16,209 nucleotides of DNA from DASQPJ01 sp036268355. GTDB lineage: Bacteria > Actinomycetota > Actinomycetes > Sporichthyales > Sporichthyaceae. The notes under the pieces were generated by a model. It was not told where the DNA came from. It did no database searches and saw only the letters and a program-made list of their open reading frames with translations. The DNA lies in assembly GCA_036268355.1 (NCBI GenBank), contig DATAUG010000247.1, forward strand, positions 1 to 16,209. Reading direction: 5' to 3'. This document shows positions 1 to 7,185 of this stretch, in pieces. The translations under genes were made by a program, and so were the position numbers. The stretch's first letter is position 1. Every line of letters begins with the position of its first letter.

Positions 1-21
1 GGCGGGCTGGTCGAGGTCGAC

Positions 22-483
22 GTGGCCGACTTCAGCCCGCAGGCCAGGCAGGTGCTGGAGCGCGCGGTGCGCGAGGCCGACGCCGACCTTTCCCTGGACG
101 TGCGCGCGGTGCATCTGGTGGCTGCGCTGCTCGACGAGGAAACAGGCGGGCCGGCCCGTCAGATCCTGTCCCGACTCGCGCCCGTTGAGACGATCAAAGC
201 AATGTTGTTCCAGTTTCTCGGTCGGCAACCGCTGGCCCCGGCCGAACTTTCAGCCGCGGCCGCGCTGCGCTGGGAAACCGACGCGGACCAGGCCCGGCTG
301 GTCATCGCCGACCCCGCGATCGCCGCCCGCGTGCAGCGCCTGATCGAACAAGCCGACGGACACCTGACCGGAACGGGAATACTTGCCCGCGAATTCCTGG
401 CGCTGCGCCAGTCGGTCGAGACCTGGGTGGCGGAGTTGAACTGGAAGATCCAGGCTCCTCCGCCCCACCCGGACGAAGCCTGA
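22..483 (+). CDS. Clp N-terminal (ClpR) domain-like protein
   Basis: A small protein of 153 residues resembling the double Clp N-domain that recognises substrates or adaptors in ClpA/ClpC chaperones. Residues 4-50 follow the family pattern: Phe-Ser-Pro-x-Ala-Arg-x-Val-Leu, an Ala/Glu-rich helix, then a Val-x-x-x-His-Leu-Val-Ala-Ala-Leu-Leu helix. The second half, around residues 98-135, is a weaker copy. No Walker motifs follow, so this is a stand-alone N-domain and not a full ATPase. The GTG at 22 has GAGG at 13-16 with a 5-base gap, a fair ribosome site. The frame is open to base 1, however, so the real start could lie outside the window. It would be cytoplasmic, with a possible adaptor-like or regulatory role. 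The partner is unknown. Confidence 0.7.
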   Translation: MADFSPQARQVLERAVREADADLSLDVRAVHLVAALLDEETGGPARQILSRLAPVETIKAMLFQFLGRQPLAPAELSAAAALRWETDADQARLVIADPAIAARVQRLIEQADGHLTGTGILAREFLALRQSVETWVAELNWKIQAPPPHPDEA

Positions 484-927
484 CCCGGATCTCCGGAGGT
501 TGGCGATTCGCGGATCATGGCGCGGGGGAGCCGCCGTGCCGCGCCGAGGGCCGGGCCGAACGGTCTCCCCGCGCCAGGCGCCATTTCCCACGGTGATGGT
601 GGTCGTCCGGGCAGGTGCCGGACCGGGAAGCGGACGGCCCCGCACCCTGGAATCCGACTGGGGGGCGCGAGCTTCGGTGGTTCAGTTGGGTGCGTGGCGC
701 GGGTGAACCCGGACGGCGACGACATCGAACCTCTCGTGCTGCAGCACTACGCCTGGGACCCAGACCGGCGGCAGCGGTGCCAACGCGTGGCAGCGCGCGG
801 CGGAGCCTGTTTCGCCGGTGGCCGCGTCGAGCATGCGGGAGGTGTTCCAGGAGTCGAGGTGGGTGGCCGTGCGGTGGACGGCCCGCCTCGGCGTCGCAGC
901 CCGTGCGGGCTTGGGTTCCACGTCGGT

Positions 928-976
928 GGGTGCCCGACCTGGCCGGCGGGCACCCCATCGCCTCCTGGCGGGGAGG
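928..976. terminator. Pair of GC-rich hairpins, possible terminator
   Basis: GGGTGCCC (928-935) pairs perfectly with GGGCACCC (948-955) across a 12-base loop. A second stem, CCTCC (961-965) with GGAGG (972-976), follows at once. There is no T-run on either side, so this is not a classic intrinsic terminator. It lies about 445 bases past the Clp-like gene. Confidence 0.25.
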
Positions 977-1185
977 GGCGCGGGAGCCCGTCGGCCTGTC
1001 CACTGCCGGTCATGGCGGCCGGTGGGTCGGTGGTGTCCGGGTTGCCCGGCGGGGCATGTGGTGGGTGGTTGTGGGGCGGGTTTCATCCGGATTCACCCGT
1101 TCGGCCGATGCGGTTGTGGCCGCTCGTCGGCAACCGCGCATCGGTGGCGCGGGTCCAAGTCCGTGCGCACTGATGGTCGGGCGGC

Positions 1186-1192
1186 GGGGGAG
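1186..1192 (+). promoter_or_regulatory. Ribosome binding site deciding the start at 1199
   Basis: GGGGGAG ends 6 bases before the GTG at 1199. This site, together with the signal peptide that begins there, rules out the 127-codon upstream extension of the same frame. Confidence 0.7.
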
Positions 1193-1198
1193 AACAGA

Positions 1199-2488
1199 GT
1201 GTCGGTCAAGCGTGGTGCAGTCGGATCCTTCGTCCTGGCCGCCGGGCTGGTGGTCGCGCCGTTGTCGACGTCTCCGGCCCTCGCCGACACCACGAACCCG
1301 AGTTGGGTGCAGATCGACACCCCTGCCCCCGGACCGGTGTCCGGCCTGGTGGACGTGAACGTCACCGCGCTCGCCGACACGGCCGACGGCATGGCCCTGT
1401 CGATGGAGCTGCTGGTCGACGGCGCGGCCTACCCGGGCGCCCACGGTTGTTCCACGCCTGCCTCGCCCGGGAACACGACCTCGCCCTACTCCTGCCAGGT
1501 GGTCATCCCGTGGGACGCCACCGAGCTTTCCGGCACCCACCAGCTGGTGGCCGAGCTGACCACCAACCTCGGCAACAAGATCGACAGCCCGGCGGTGTCG
1601 GTGCAGGTGAACAATCCCGCGCCCACGATCCAGCTGGTCTCACCTGCCTCGGCCTACGTCACCGCCGGCACCGTCGTCCTGAAGGCAGTCGGGTCGATCG
1701 CCGGCGGGCAGACCGACACCGGCGCGGGGATCGAGTTCCTCCTCGACGGCAATTTGGCGGGCGCGAGCAACTGCGCCGTGAACGGCAGCTGCACCGGCAC
1801 CTACATCTGGAACGCCTCCCACGTGAGCGGCGCGCACACCCTCCAGGTCAAGTTCGTGACCCGCGACGGGCGATCCGCCGTCACACCGGTGCAGACCCTG
1901 CACTTCGTCCACCCGGTGGACGTCACCCTGGACGAAATCAACCCGGTCGCAGCGGGCAAGGCCGGCACGGTGACCGGTACGGTCACCGCGACCGACACGA
2001 ACGCCCCCGCCGCCGGTGCGCCGGTGACGCTGACCTTCACCCCCGTCGGCGGCGGCACCTCGAGCACGGTGCACACCACCACCGGCACGAACGGCACCTT
2101 CCACGTCTCATGGACGGCCAAGTCGAACACCACCGTGGCTGCCACGGCCGGTGGGGACACGAACTGGGCCTCAGCCACCGCCGTCCCGGCGCTGCTTCAG
2201 GTCGAGGCGCCGGTCAGCTGCACCCTGACCCATTCGCGCATCGCGCACGGCAAGTCCGACACGATCACCTGCAAGTCGCCCGCTACACCGAACGGCACCC
2301 GTACCGTCCTGCAGTACCGCGCCGCCGGCGGCAAGTGGGTCGTCCTGGCCAAGCCAGTCCTCAACGCAGGTAAGTTCACCCGCACCTTCAAGATCAGCAA
2401 GAAGGGCAGCTACCAGATGGCAGTGCTCGTCTCCACGACCCGCACCCTCGACGGTGGCTACGACCAGGTCGCCCTGAAAGTCACCTGA
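1199..2488 (+). CDS. Secreted multi-domain Ig-like protein
   Basis: A 429-residue exported protein. Residues 1-29 form a Sec signal peptide: Lys4/Arg5, a hydrophobic stretch, then a Pro-Ala-Leu-Ala cleavage site before Asp30. The mature part is Thr/Val/Gly-rich beta-sandwich sequence that divides into about four Ig-like modules, near 31-140, 141-240, 241-340 and 341-429. Module edges show Asn-Asn-Pro-Ala-Pro linkers and Val-x-Leu-Thr-Phe-type strands. Cysteines come in pairs in the first, second and last modules, which suggests disulfides and an extracytoplasmic location. There is no LPxTG motif, C-terminal membrane helix or catalytic domain, so it is probably released or loosely wall-bound. 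It resembles bacterial Ig-like adhesion or structural proteins, but no ligand can be named. The gene appears to stand alone. Confidence 0.85.
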   Translation: MSVKRGAVGSFVLAAGLVVAPLSTSPALADTTNPSWVQIDTPAPGPVSGLVDVNVTALADTADGMALSMELLVDGAAYPGAHGCSTPASPGNTTSPYSCQVVIPWDATELSGTHQLVAELTTNLGNKIDSPAVSVQVNNPAPTIQLVSPASAYVTAGTVVLKAVGSIAGGQTDTGAGIEFLLDGNLAGASNCAVNGSCTGTYIWNASHVSGAHTLQVKFVTRDGRSAVTPVQTLHFVHPVDVTLDEINPVAAGKAGTVTGTVTATDTNAPAAGAPVTLTFTPVGGGTSSTVHTTTGTNGTFHVSWTAKSNTTVAATAGGDTNWASATAVPALLQVEAPVSCTLTHSRIAHGKSDTITCKSPATPNGTRTVLQYRAAGGKWVVLAKPVLNAGKFTRTFKISKKGSYQMAVLVSTTRTLDGGYDQVALKVT

Positions 2489-2577
2489 CCGCCCAGCCAA
2501 GGCACCGCGCGGCCGCAAGACGGCACCCGTGCACTGGGGATCTGCTGCTTCTGGGGTTGGAGCGCTGCCGCGTCGGC

Positions 2578-2797
2578 TCAGCGGGAGGCCAGCCGCCGGT
2601 GGTTGGCGACCACGCCCCGGTGCACCCGGGCCAGGGTCCGGCCGGCGGCCCGCTGTCAGATGCCGGGGCCAGACGGTGTCGTCCACGACGGCGATCTCCA
2701 GCAGGGCGTCAGCCTGCTCGCGGACCATCCGGGCACTCTCGCAGCGCGTCCGTGCCGATGGACCCTGCGCACTGACGCCTGCCCATTTGCGATGCAA
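2578..2797 (-). pseudogene. Possible frameshifted gene remnant, unknown family
   Basis: On the minus strand two stretches with coding-like third-position GC bias lie in different frames. The upstream part contains Met-Val-Arg-Glu-Gln-Ala-Asp-Ala-Leu-Leu-Glu-Ile and then Val-Val-Asp-Asp-Thr-Val-Trp. The downstream part reads Arg-Thr-Leu-Ala-Arg-Val-His-Arg-Gly-Val-Val-Ala-Asn-His and stops at 2578-2580. One frameshift near 2650 would join them. The family is not recognised, and the pattern could still be chance in GC-rich DNA. Confidence 0.2.
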
Positions 2798-2798
2798 A
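2786..2798. promoter_or_regulatory. Inverted repeat TTTGC-N3-GCAAA
   Basis: TTTGC (2786-2790) and GCAAA (2794-2798) form a perfect 5+3+5 dyad in a relatively AT-rich patch, directly beside the CTGAC-type palindrome at 2800. This could be a regulator site or a promoter-proximal element. No intact gene starts just beside it. Confidence 0.3.
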
Positions 2799-2799
2799 C

Positions 2800-2814
2800 C
2801 TGACTGGCAGTCAG
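2800..2814. promoter_or_regulatory. Palindrome CTGACTG-G-CAGTCAG, putative operator
   Basis: A perfect 7+1+7 palindrome. The same 15 bases, with only the central base changed, recur at 12609-12623, and the wider CTGAC-N5-GTCAG pattern recurs at 3729 and 10917. Size and symmetry fit a TetR-family operator. The gene it would control is not clear here. Confidence 0.45.
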
Positions 2815-2928
2815 CTATCGGCTCGCCGCGTCAGCTTCACTGCGACGGGCCCCCGACGCGCCGACACAGCGCCGCCGTCAGGCCGCTCCCACCGATCAGG
2901 CCTGGAAACCCTGCCCGGCCCCATGGCT

Positions 2929-2960
2929 CGGCGCCGGCCGGGGTGTGAGTCCCGGCGCCG
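2929..2960 (-). terminator. Hairpin downstream of the small secreted protein gene
   Basis: CGGCGCCGG (2929-2937) pairs with CCGGCGCCG (2952-2960), a perfect 9-base stem with a 14-base loop. It begins about 40 bases past the minus-strand stop at 3000, a good place for a terminator. No T-run follows it on that strand. Confidence 0.4.
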
Positions 2961-2999
2961 CAGGCCGGGTCGGGCGATTGTTTCCGACGGTGCCCGGCG

Positions 3000-3239
3000 T
3001 CACGCGCCCTGACTCCCGAGGGGGCCGTCGCCGCCACCATCGTCCTGGCCGTCCGGATCCTGATCCGGGCACGGGTGCTGCTGTTCCGAGGCGACCGAGT
3101 CGACCACGTAGCAAACACCGAGCGGGACACCGGGCGGCTTCACCGGCGGCGGGCCCTCGGCAACCCGGCCCCCACCGAGCGGCGCGACGAGCAGGCCGGC
3201 CAACACGACCAGCGCTGCGAGCGCACGAATCTCTGCCAC
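3000..3239 (-). CDS. Small secreted protein, unknown function
   Basis: A 79-residue protein. The GTG start at 3239 is preceded by a near-perfect GGGAGG ribosome site with a 5-base gap. Residues 1-22 look like a short Sec signal peptide: Glu3-Ile-Arg5, then an Ala/Leu/Val-rich core ending near Val-Ala-Pro-Leu. The mature part has a Pro-rich segment, two cysteines about 15 residues apart, and an Asp/Gly-rich tail (Pro-Asp-Gln-Asp-Pro-Asp-Gly-Gln-Asp-Asp) that could bind a divalent metal. The frame stays open upstream to 3413, but that part has no ribosome site and would bury the signal peptide. A hairpin follows the stop. No family is recognised. The start signal, signal peptide and terminator-like hairpin together argue that it is a real gene. 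Confidence 0.55.
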   Translation of the reverse strand: MAEIRALAALVVLAGLLVAPLGGGRVAEGPPPVKPPGVPLGVCYVVDSVASEQQHPCPDQDPDGQDDGGGDGPLGSQGA

Positions 3240-3244
3240 AGTTG

Positions 3245-3250
3245 CCTCCC
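3245..3250 (-). promoter_or_regulatory. Ribosome binding site for the small secreted protein
   Basis: GGGAGG on the minus strand, 5 bases before the GTG at 3239. It decides the start of the 79-residue protein. Confidence 0.6.
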
Positions 3251-3560
3251 GGTCGGACCAGACCCGACCAAGGTCTCCGCACGGGCGCCCCTTGTCCAAC
3301 AGGCGCCCGGCCGGGACCCGGGGATGCCGGGGGCACGTCCCGGGCACGATCGGTGCACGACGAACCGGACGGCTCAGCAGTGGCCTATCCGGGCCGTGGC
3401 GATCCCCGTTCACCGATGCCGTCGGTTCAGCTGTCGCTGCGGCCTAACCTGTCCGGGCCTGTCCGAGGAGGGGCGGCGTGCCGAGGCCCGCCTTCGACGC
3501 TGCCTGACCACCCGTCACGTCCGGGCGCCGGCACCCGTCGGCGCTGCTGACCCTGTGGGC

Positions 3561-3644
3561 TTACTCGGACAAGGCAGCTCCCGGTGTGCTCCGCTCCGCC
3601 AACAGGGCGAGCACCGCGTAGGAGGTCAACGACAACCGGGCCAT
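3561..3644 (-). pseudogene. N-terminal fragment of a PadR-like regulator
   Basis: An ATG at 3644 opens a 27-codon frame whose residues 4-17 (Leu-Ser-Leu-Thr-Ser-Tyr-Ala-Val-Leu-Ala-Leu-Leu-Ala-Glu) match the typical start of actinobacterial PadR-family repressors, where the first helix of the winged-helix domain begins. The family then continues with Pro/Gly-x-x-x-Tyr-Glu-Leu and about 100-170 more residues. Here the frame stops after Ala-Leu-Ser-Glu, and neither other frame restores the domain downstream. It is most likely a truncated leftover. A chance resemblance over so short a stretch cannot be ruled out. It is co-directional with the TetR gene. Confidence 0.35.
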
Positions 3645-3728
3645 CGGCAGAACATACCGACTCGTGCCGACGCGTGACGCCAGGCAGCACGCGGGCAGTC
3701 CGTCCGTCCGCGCCGTCGACGATGTCGA

Positions 3729-3743
3729 CTGACGAGGCGTCAG
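3729..3743. promoter_or_regulatory. Dyad CTGACG-AGG-CGTCAG overlapping the TetR stop codon
   Basis: A 6+3+6 inverted repeat that fits CTGAC-N5-GTCAG. It spans the TGA of the TetR gene (3740-3742) and lies about 85 bases upstream of the PadR-like fragment. It could be an operator for that lost gene. A short terminator stem is the alternative, but no T-run follows. Confidence 0.35.
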
Positions 3744-4333
3744 ACCACCGATCCGCCGATCTGCCCGAGCATCATCTCGACCCATTTCGAGACGAACGCG
3801 TCGTCGGTGACGGCGAGGGCGTCCCGGCCGAGCACGAGGCGTAGCAGTCGGGTGGAGAACAGGGCGCCGAGGCCGACCGAGGCGATCGGCAGCGCTTCGT
3901 CGGCGTCGATGCCGCTGCGTTCGGCGATCCAGTTGGCGAACCCGGTCCAGGTGGCATCGACGAGTTGCTCGACCGCGGACTCCAGCAGATCCGGATGCGA
4001 GCGGGACTCGGTCAGGACGATGCGCAGCAGGTCTGCCTCGCGGTCGAGCTCGGCCAGGGCGTAGCGGGCCAGCATCGTCAACTCGACCCGCAGATCACCG
4101 AGATCGCCGAAGATCCCGCGCAGGTCGCGCAGGCTGCCCAGGCGGGTGAGGTGGCGTTGCACGCCGGCCTCGAGGAGTGCTTGTTTGCTGGGGAAGTGCC
4201 GGTAGATCCCGCCCGCGCCGGGGGTCAGGCCGACGGCCGTCTCGATCGCCGTGATCGAGGTGCCCTTGTAGCCGTGCAGGGCGAACAGGCCCATCGCCGC
4301 GTCGAGGATCCGCTCCCGCGTTGACACCACCAC
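3740..4333 (-). CDS. TetR-family transcriptional regulator
   Basis: A one-component repressor-type protein of about 197 residues. The N-terminal helix-turn-helix is clear: Thr-Arg-Glu-Arg-Ile-Leu-Asp-Ala-Ala-Met opens helix 1, and the recognition region ends in Gly-Ile-Tyr-Arg-His-Phe-Pro-Ser-Lys-Gln, the standard TetR tyrosine/histidine signature. The remaining ~140 residues are an all-helical ligand-binding and dimer domain with no recognisable ligand class. The start is uncertain: three GTG codons in a row (4333, 4330, 4327) precede Ser-Thr-Arg, none has a ribosome site, and a further GTG lies at 4369. The family convention favours one of the three. The gene diverges from the kinase/transporter operon with under 60 bases between starts, so it most likely controls that operon and itself. 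Confidence 0.9.
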   Translation of the reverse strand: MVVSTRERILDAAMGLFALHGYKGTSITAIETAVGLTPGAGGIYRHFPSKQALLEAGVQRHLTRLGSLRDLRGIFGDLGDLRVELTMLARYALAELDREADLLRIVLTESRSHPDLLESAVEQLVDATWTGFANWIAERSGIDADEALPIASVGLGALFSTRLLRLVLGRDALAVTDDAFVSKWVEMMLGQIGGSVV

Positions 4334-4347
4334 GATGTAAGTAAACA
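4321..4347 (+). promoter_or_regulatory. Possible promoter of the kinase/transporter operon
   Basis: A perfect -35 box, TTGACA (4321-4326), is followed after 15 bases by TAAACA (4342-4347), a weak -10. The spacing is short. The patch GATGTAAGTAAACA is the most AT-rich stretch of the divergent region and could also carry the TetR operator or the regulator's own promoter. The kinase start at 4391 lies downstream and has no clear ribosome site. Confidence 0.3.
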
Positions 4348-4390
4348 CTGACAGCGGTCGTCGTGTCACTCACTGCCCTGGTCGGTGCCC

Positions 4391-5782
4391 ATGGAACCTC
4401 GAGCCCCGCGGCCGATCCCGCGTGGTCGGGTCGGCCGGGTCGCACCGTTCGCCGGCCCGGTCGCGCGCAGCGCGGGGGAGGCTGTGATCGCCTCGTTCCG
4501 CAAGGATCGGGGCGGGGCCAGGAGCGGGGAGTTCCATCGCCGTAACGCCGAACGTTATGCGCAGCGGATGGGAAATTCGCGCGGGCTGTTGATGAAGGCC
4601 GGGCAGATCCTGTCGATGGTCATCCCCGAGGGCGGCGTGGAGGGTGCGGACTGCCGGGGGGTCTACCGGCGGGCATTCTCGAAACTCTTCGACGACGCAC
4701 CGCCCATGCCCACCGCGGTCGCGATCGCCACCGTGGAGGCCGAACTGGGCGCGAGCATCGGGGAGCTGTTCGAACATTTCGACGCCGTGCCGGTGGCCGC
4801 GGCCTCCATCGGGCAGGTCCACCGGGCCAGGCTGCGCGACGGCCGCGAGGTCGTGGTCAAGGTGCAGTACCCCGGTGTCGAGGAAGCCATCCAGGCAGAC
4901 CTGGCCAACACCGAACTGCTGGGCACGTTCCTGCAACTGCTGCTGACGTTGGTGCCGAACCTGTCGGGCATGGACGCCCGGGCAATGACCCGGGAGATCA
5001 TCGAGCGGATCGGAGAGGAGATCGACTACCTGACCGAGGCCGCCAACCAACGCGAATTCGCCGCGGCCTACGCCGGTCACCCGTTCATCCGCATCCCTGC
5101 GGTGCACGAGGAACTGACGACCCGCCGGGTGCTCACCATGGCCTTCGACGACGGCATCCGTTACCGGGATGCCAGGCACGCCCCGCAGGAGCTGCGCGAC
5201 CGCTGGGCTGAGGCGATCTACCGGTTCGTGTGGGAGGGAGTGGCCCGCCTCGGCCTGAGCAACAGCGACCCCCACCCCGGTAACTTCCTGTTCCACCCCG
5301 ACGGCAGCGTCACATTCCTGGACTTCGGCTGCGTGAAACGCCTCGAACCTTCCCAAGTCCAGGTCTACCTCGGCCTGTTCCGCCACTTACTCGACAGGGA
5401 CCCCGAAGCGTTGCACGACTGGATGATCCGCTGCGAGTACCTGCGACCTGACGTCCCGGTGGACCCGCAACAACTGTTGGCGATGCTGACCGCCTCGTAC
5501 TTCTACCTGGAGCCCCCGCAGCCGTTCACGTTCACCCCCGACGTCGTCTCCTTCCTCTTCCGCGAGGCCTACCACGGACCGGGCAAGGACCTGATGCGCA
5601 AGATGTCCGCACCCGCGTGGCAGACCATGCTCGTGCGCATGGGCGCCGGCAGCTTCGCCGTCCTGGGCGGCCTGGGCGCGACCGGGCACTGGCGGGCCAT
5701 CCTGGAGGAAGCCTGGTTCGCCGGACCCACCGCCACCGACTACGGCCTGGCGAGCAGCCACTTCTGGGCGGCCGGAGCATGA
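4391..5782 (+). CDS. AarF/UbiB/ABC1-family atypical kinase
   Basis: A 463-residue protein of the ABC1/UbiB protein-kinase-like family, members of which act as ATPases or kinases tied to isoprenoid lipid and quinone biology. All hallmarks are visible: the family-specific Lys-x-Gly-Gln motif (Lys69-Ala-Gly-Gln72), the Ala-rich loop that replaces the Gly-rich loop (Ala136-Ala-Ala-Ser-Ile-Gly-Gln142), the ATP-site lysine in Val-Val-Lys157-Val-Gln-Tyr-Pro, the catalytic loop Asn291-Ser-Asp-Pro-His-Pro-Gly-Asn298 and the metal-binding Asp311-Phe-Gly. No C-terminal membrane helix stands out. The ATG at 4391 is preferred; an in-frame GTG lies at 4385. Neither has a ribosome site. This is the first gene of a four-gene operon, and its stop overlaps the next start by four bases. 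That context is transport-related, which suggests it acts on the transporter or its cargo. This role is inference. Confidence 0.92.
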   Translation: MEPRAPRPIPRGRVGRVAPFAGPVARSAGEAVIASFRKDRGGARSGEFHRRNAERYAQRMGNSRGLLMKAGQILSMVIPEGGVEGADCRGVYRRAFSKLFDDAPPMPTAVAIATVEAELGASIGELFEHFDAVPVAAASIGQVHRARLRDGREVVVKVQYPGVEEAIQADLANTELLGTFLQLLLTLVPNLSGMDARAMTREIIERIGEEIDYLTEAANQREFAAAYAGHPFIRIPAVHEELTTRRVLTMAFDDGIRYRDARHAPQELRDRWAEAIYRFVWEGVARLGLSNSDPHPGNFLFHPDGSVTFLDFGCVKRLEPSQVQVYLGLFRHLLDRDPEALHDWMIRCEYLRPDVPVDPQQLLAMLTASYFYLEPPQPFTFTPDVVSFLFREAYHGPGKDLMRKMSAPAWQTMLVRMGAGSFAVLGGLGATGHWRAILEEAWFAGPTATDYGLASSHFWAAGA

Positions 5783-7185
5783 GCCGCTCGCTCACGCGTA
5801 CGACAGCGTTGGCCGCGGTCGCGGCGGCGTGCGCCCTGTCCTCGGCCGGTCCCGCCCGCGCCGACACCGGCTTCGTAGCCGGTAGCGGGACGTCCTCGGC
5901 CGGGGTGGTCGGGGTGGGGATCCGTTCGGCCGGTGCGGCAATCGGGTTCGGGCTCGGGCAGGTCCGCACCCGGTTCGCCGGAGCGCAGGGCAACGCCTCG
6001 GCAGCCGAGGTCGATCTCGGCCTGTTCGACACCCTGGCCAAGGCACCGTTGGCGTGCGGGTACTCCTTCGACAAGGCCGTCCCGCCCGGCTTCGTCCCGG
6101 CCCCGGCCGTGGTGTCCTCCGGCGACGGGGCGGCCCAGAAACGCACCGCCTCGGCCGGCGCCGGCGGGCCCCTGCAGTTCGGCGGCCAGTACGCCGCCGC
6201 CGCCCCGAACGCATCCGCCACCGCGACCGTCGACGCAACGAGCCTGGACCTGCCCGGCGTGGTCGAGATGCTCGGAGGCACGGCCTCCTCGACCGCGACG
6301 CTCGTGCCCGGCAGCCAACGGGCATCGGCCGCGCAGGCATCGATGGGCGGCCTGTCCTTGGCCGGGGACCTGGTCCAGTTGCGCGGCCTGGGTTGGACCG
6401 CTGCCCACCGCACCGGCGCGCAGTCCGACGCGACGGCCGGTTTCACCGTCGACTCGATGACCGTCGCCGGAAAGCCCATGCCCACCGGCGATCCGGGCCA
6501 ACTGCAGACTGCGATCACCGCCGCGAACCAGGCACTTGCCGGCATCGGTCTGTCACTGAACCCACCGACGCTACGGACGGCCTCGACCGGCATCTCGGTA
6601 GGTCCACTGCGGCTGTCGATCTCCGCGACCCCGCAACTGCGCGCCGTCCTCGCCGCGGCGTTGATCGGCATCCAGCCGCTGCGCACGCAACTGCTCGCGG
6701 CTGTCGCGCCGTTGCAGGCCAGCCCCGACTGCGGCCTGGCCCGCGCGCTCGGATTCGGCTACCTCGCAGCCGACCTCGCGACTCTCGCACTGGGCGACGG
6801 CGGCGCGGTGGACCTCGACCTGGGCGGAGCGGCAGCCGGCACGGACGGCACCGCCTACGCGAACCCGTTCGACAACGGCTACGGCCTGATCCACCCCGGC
6901 GCGCCCCTCGCCCCGATGCTTCCCTCCGCCTCCGGGGTTGTGCCTGCGTCCGCGGCGTCGATCTCGCCGGAGCCGGGCGAACCGGTGGTCGGACCGGCGC
7001 CGGTGCCCGCACCGCCACCGGGTGCGCCTCGGCAGGTTGCGTTGGCCACCGCCTCGGAGTCCTGTCGGTCAGCCTCCGGCGGTGGTTGCGCGGGCCGGCA
7101 CGGGCCACTGGCCGGCTGGCTGATCCTCGCCCTGGTGGTGGTCCTGGCCACCGCAGACAGGCTCGTCCGGAGGATCGCACGATGA
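5779..7185 (+). CDS. Secreted protein with C-terminal membrane anchor, unknown fold
   Basis: A 468-residue exported protein. Residues 1-28 form a signal peptide (Arg3, Arg7, an Ala-rich core, cleavage after Ala-Arg-Ala). The long extracytoplasmic part is rich in Ala, Gly, Ser and Thr and poor in Lys. It contains segments such as Ser-Met-Gly-Gly-Leu-Ser-Leu-Ala-Gly-Asp-Leu-Val and Thr-Val-Asp-Ser-Met-Thr-Val-Ala-Gly-Lys-Pro that suggest a repetitive beta structure. A Pro-rich stretch near residues 395-420 acts as a stalk. A hydrophobic helix at about 446-461 (Trp-Leu-Ile-Leu-Ala-Leu-Val-Val-Val-Leu), followed by Arg-Leu-Val-Arg-Arg, anchors the C-terminus with the basic tail inside. There is no LPxTG motif. 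The ATG overlaps the kinase stop (ATGA), and the end overlaps the next gene in the same way. It may be a surface receptor or scaffold for the transporter. The family is not recognised. Confidence 0.85.
   Translation: MSRSLTRTTALAAVAAACALSSAGPARADTGFVAGSGTSSAGVVGVGIRSAGAAIGFGLGQVRTRFAGAQGNASAAEVDLGLFDTLAKAPLACGYSFDKAVPPGFVPAPAVVSSGDGAAQKRTASAGAGGPLQFGGQYAAAAPNASATATVDATSLDLPGVVEMLGGTASSTATLVPGSQRASAAQASMGGLSLAGDLVQLRGLGWTAAHRTGAQSDATAGFTVDSMTVAGKPMPTGDPGQLQTAITAANQALAGIGLSLNPPTLRTASTGISVGPLRLSISATPQLRAVLAAALIGIQPLRTQLLAAVAPLQASPDCGLARALGFGYLAADLATLALGDGGAVDLDLGGAAAGTDGTAYANPFDNGYGLIHPGAPLAPMLPSASGVVPASAASISPEPGEPVVGPAPVPAPPPGAPRQVALATASESCRSASGGGCAGRHGPLAGWLILALVVVLATADRLVRRIAR

Larger units (their letters stand above)
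484..1198. other. 715-base region without a clear gene
   Basis: No reading frame here combines a good start, a ribosome site and a recognisable protein. Frames longer than 100 codons exist on both strands, as expected at this GC content. The only stretch that looks coding is on the minus strand at about 682-880, which ends in a TGA at 682 and has very high GC at third positions, but it lacks a convincing start and matches no family I know. GC-rich hairpins lie at 928-976. The last bases hold the ribosome site of the next gene. Confidence 0.5.
2489..2999. other. Mostly non-coding 511-base region with dyad sites
   Basis: Between the Ig-like gene and the small secreted protein no intact gene is seen. 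The region holds a frameshifted coding remnant on the minus strand (2578-2797), two adjacent dyads (2786-2798 and 2800-2814) and a strong hairpin (2929-2960). The rest shows nothing recognisable. Confidence 0.5.
3240..3739. other. 500-base region with a broken regulator and a dyad
   Basis: No intact gene is seen. The region holds the ribosome site of the small secreted protein (3245-3250), a PadR-like N-terminal fragment (3561-3644, minus) and the start of a CTGAC-type dyad that overlaps the stop codon of the next gene. A weaker TGAC-N5-GTCA site lies at 3505-3517. Confidence 0.5.

Noticed and set aside
818..1198. N-terminal extension of the Ig-like protein by 127 codons
   Set aside because: The extension is Arg/Trp-rich low-quality sequence and would bury a clear signal peptide; the GTG at 1199 has its own ribosome site.
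4370..5386. A 338-codon minus-strand frame opposite the kinase
   Set aside because: Shadow of the kinase gene, which carries every family motif on the plus strand.
6054..7181. Extension of the receptor frame 376 codons upstream
   Set aside because: It overlaps the anchored surface protein in another frame and is an Arg-rich GC-frame shadow; the receptor begins at the ATGA overlap at 7182.
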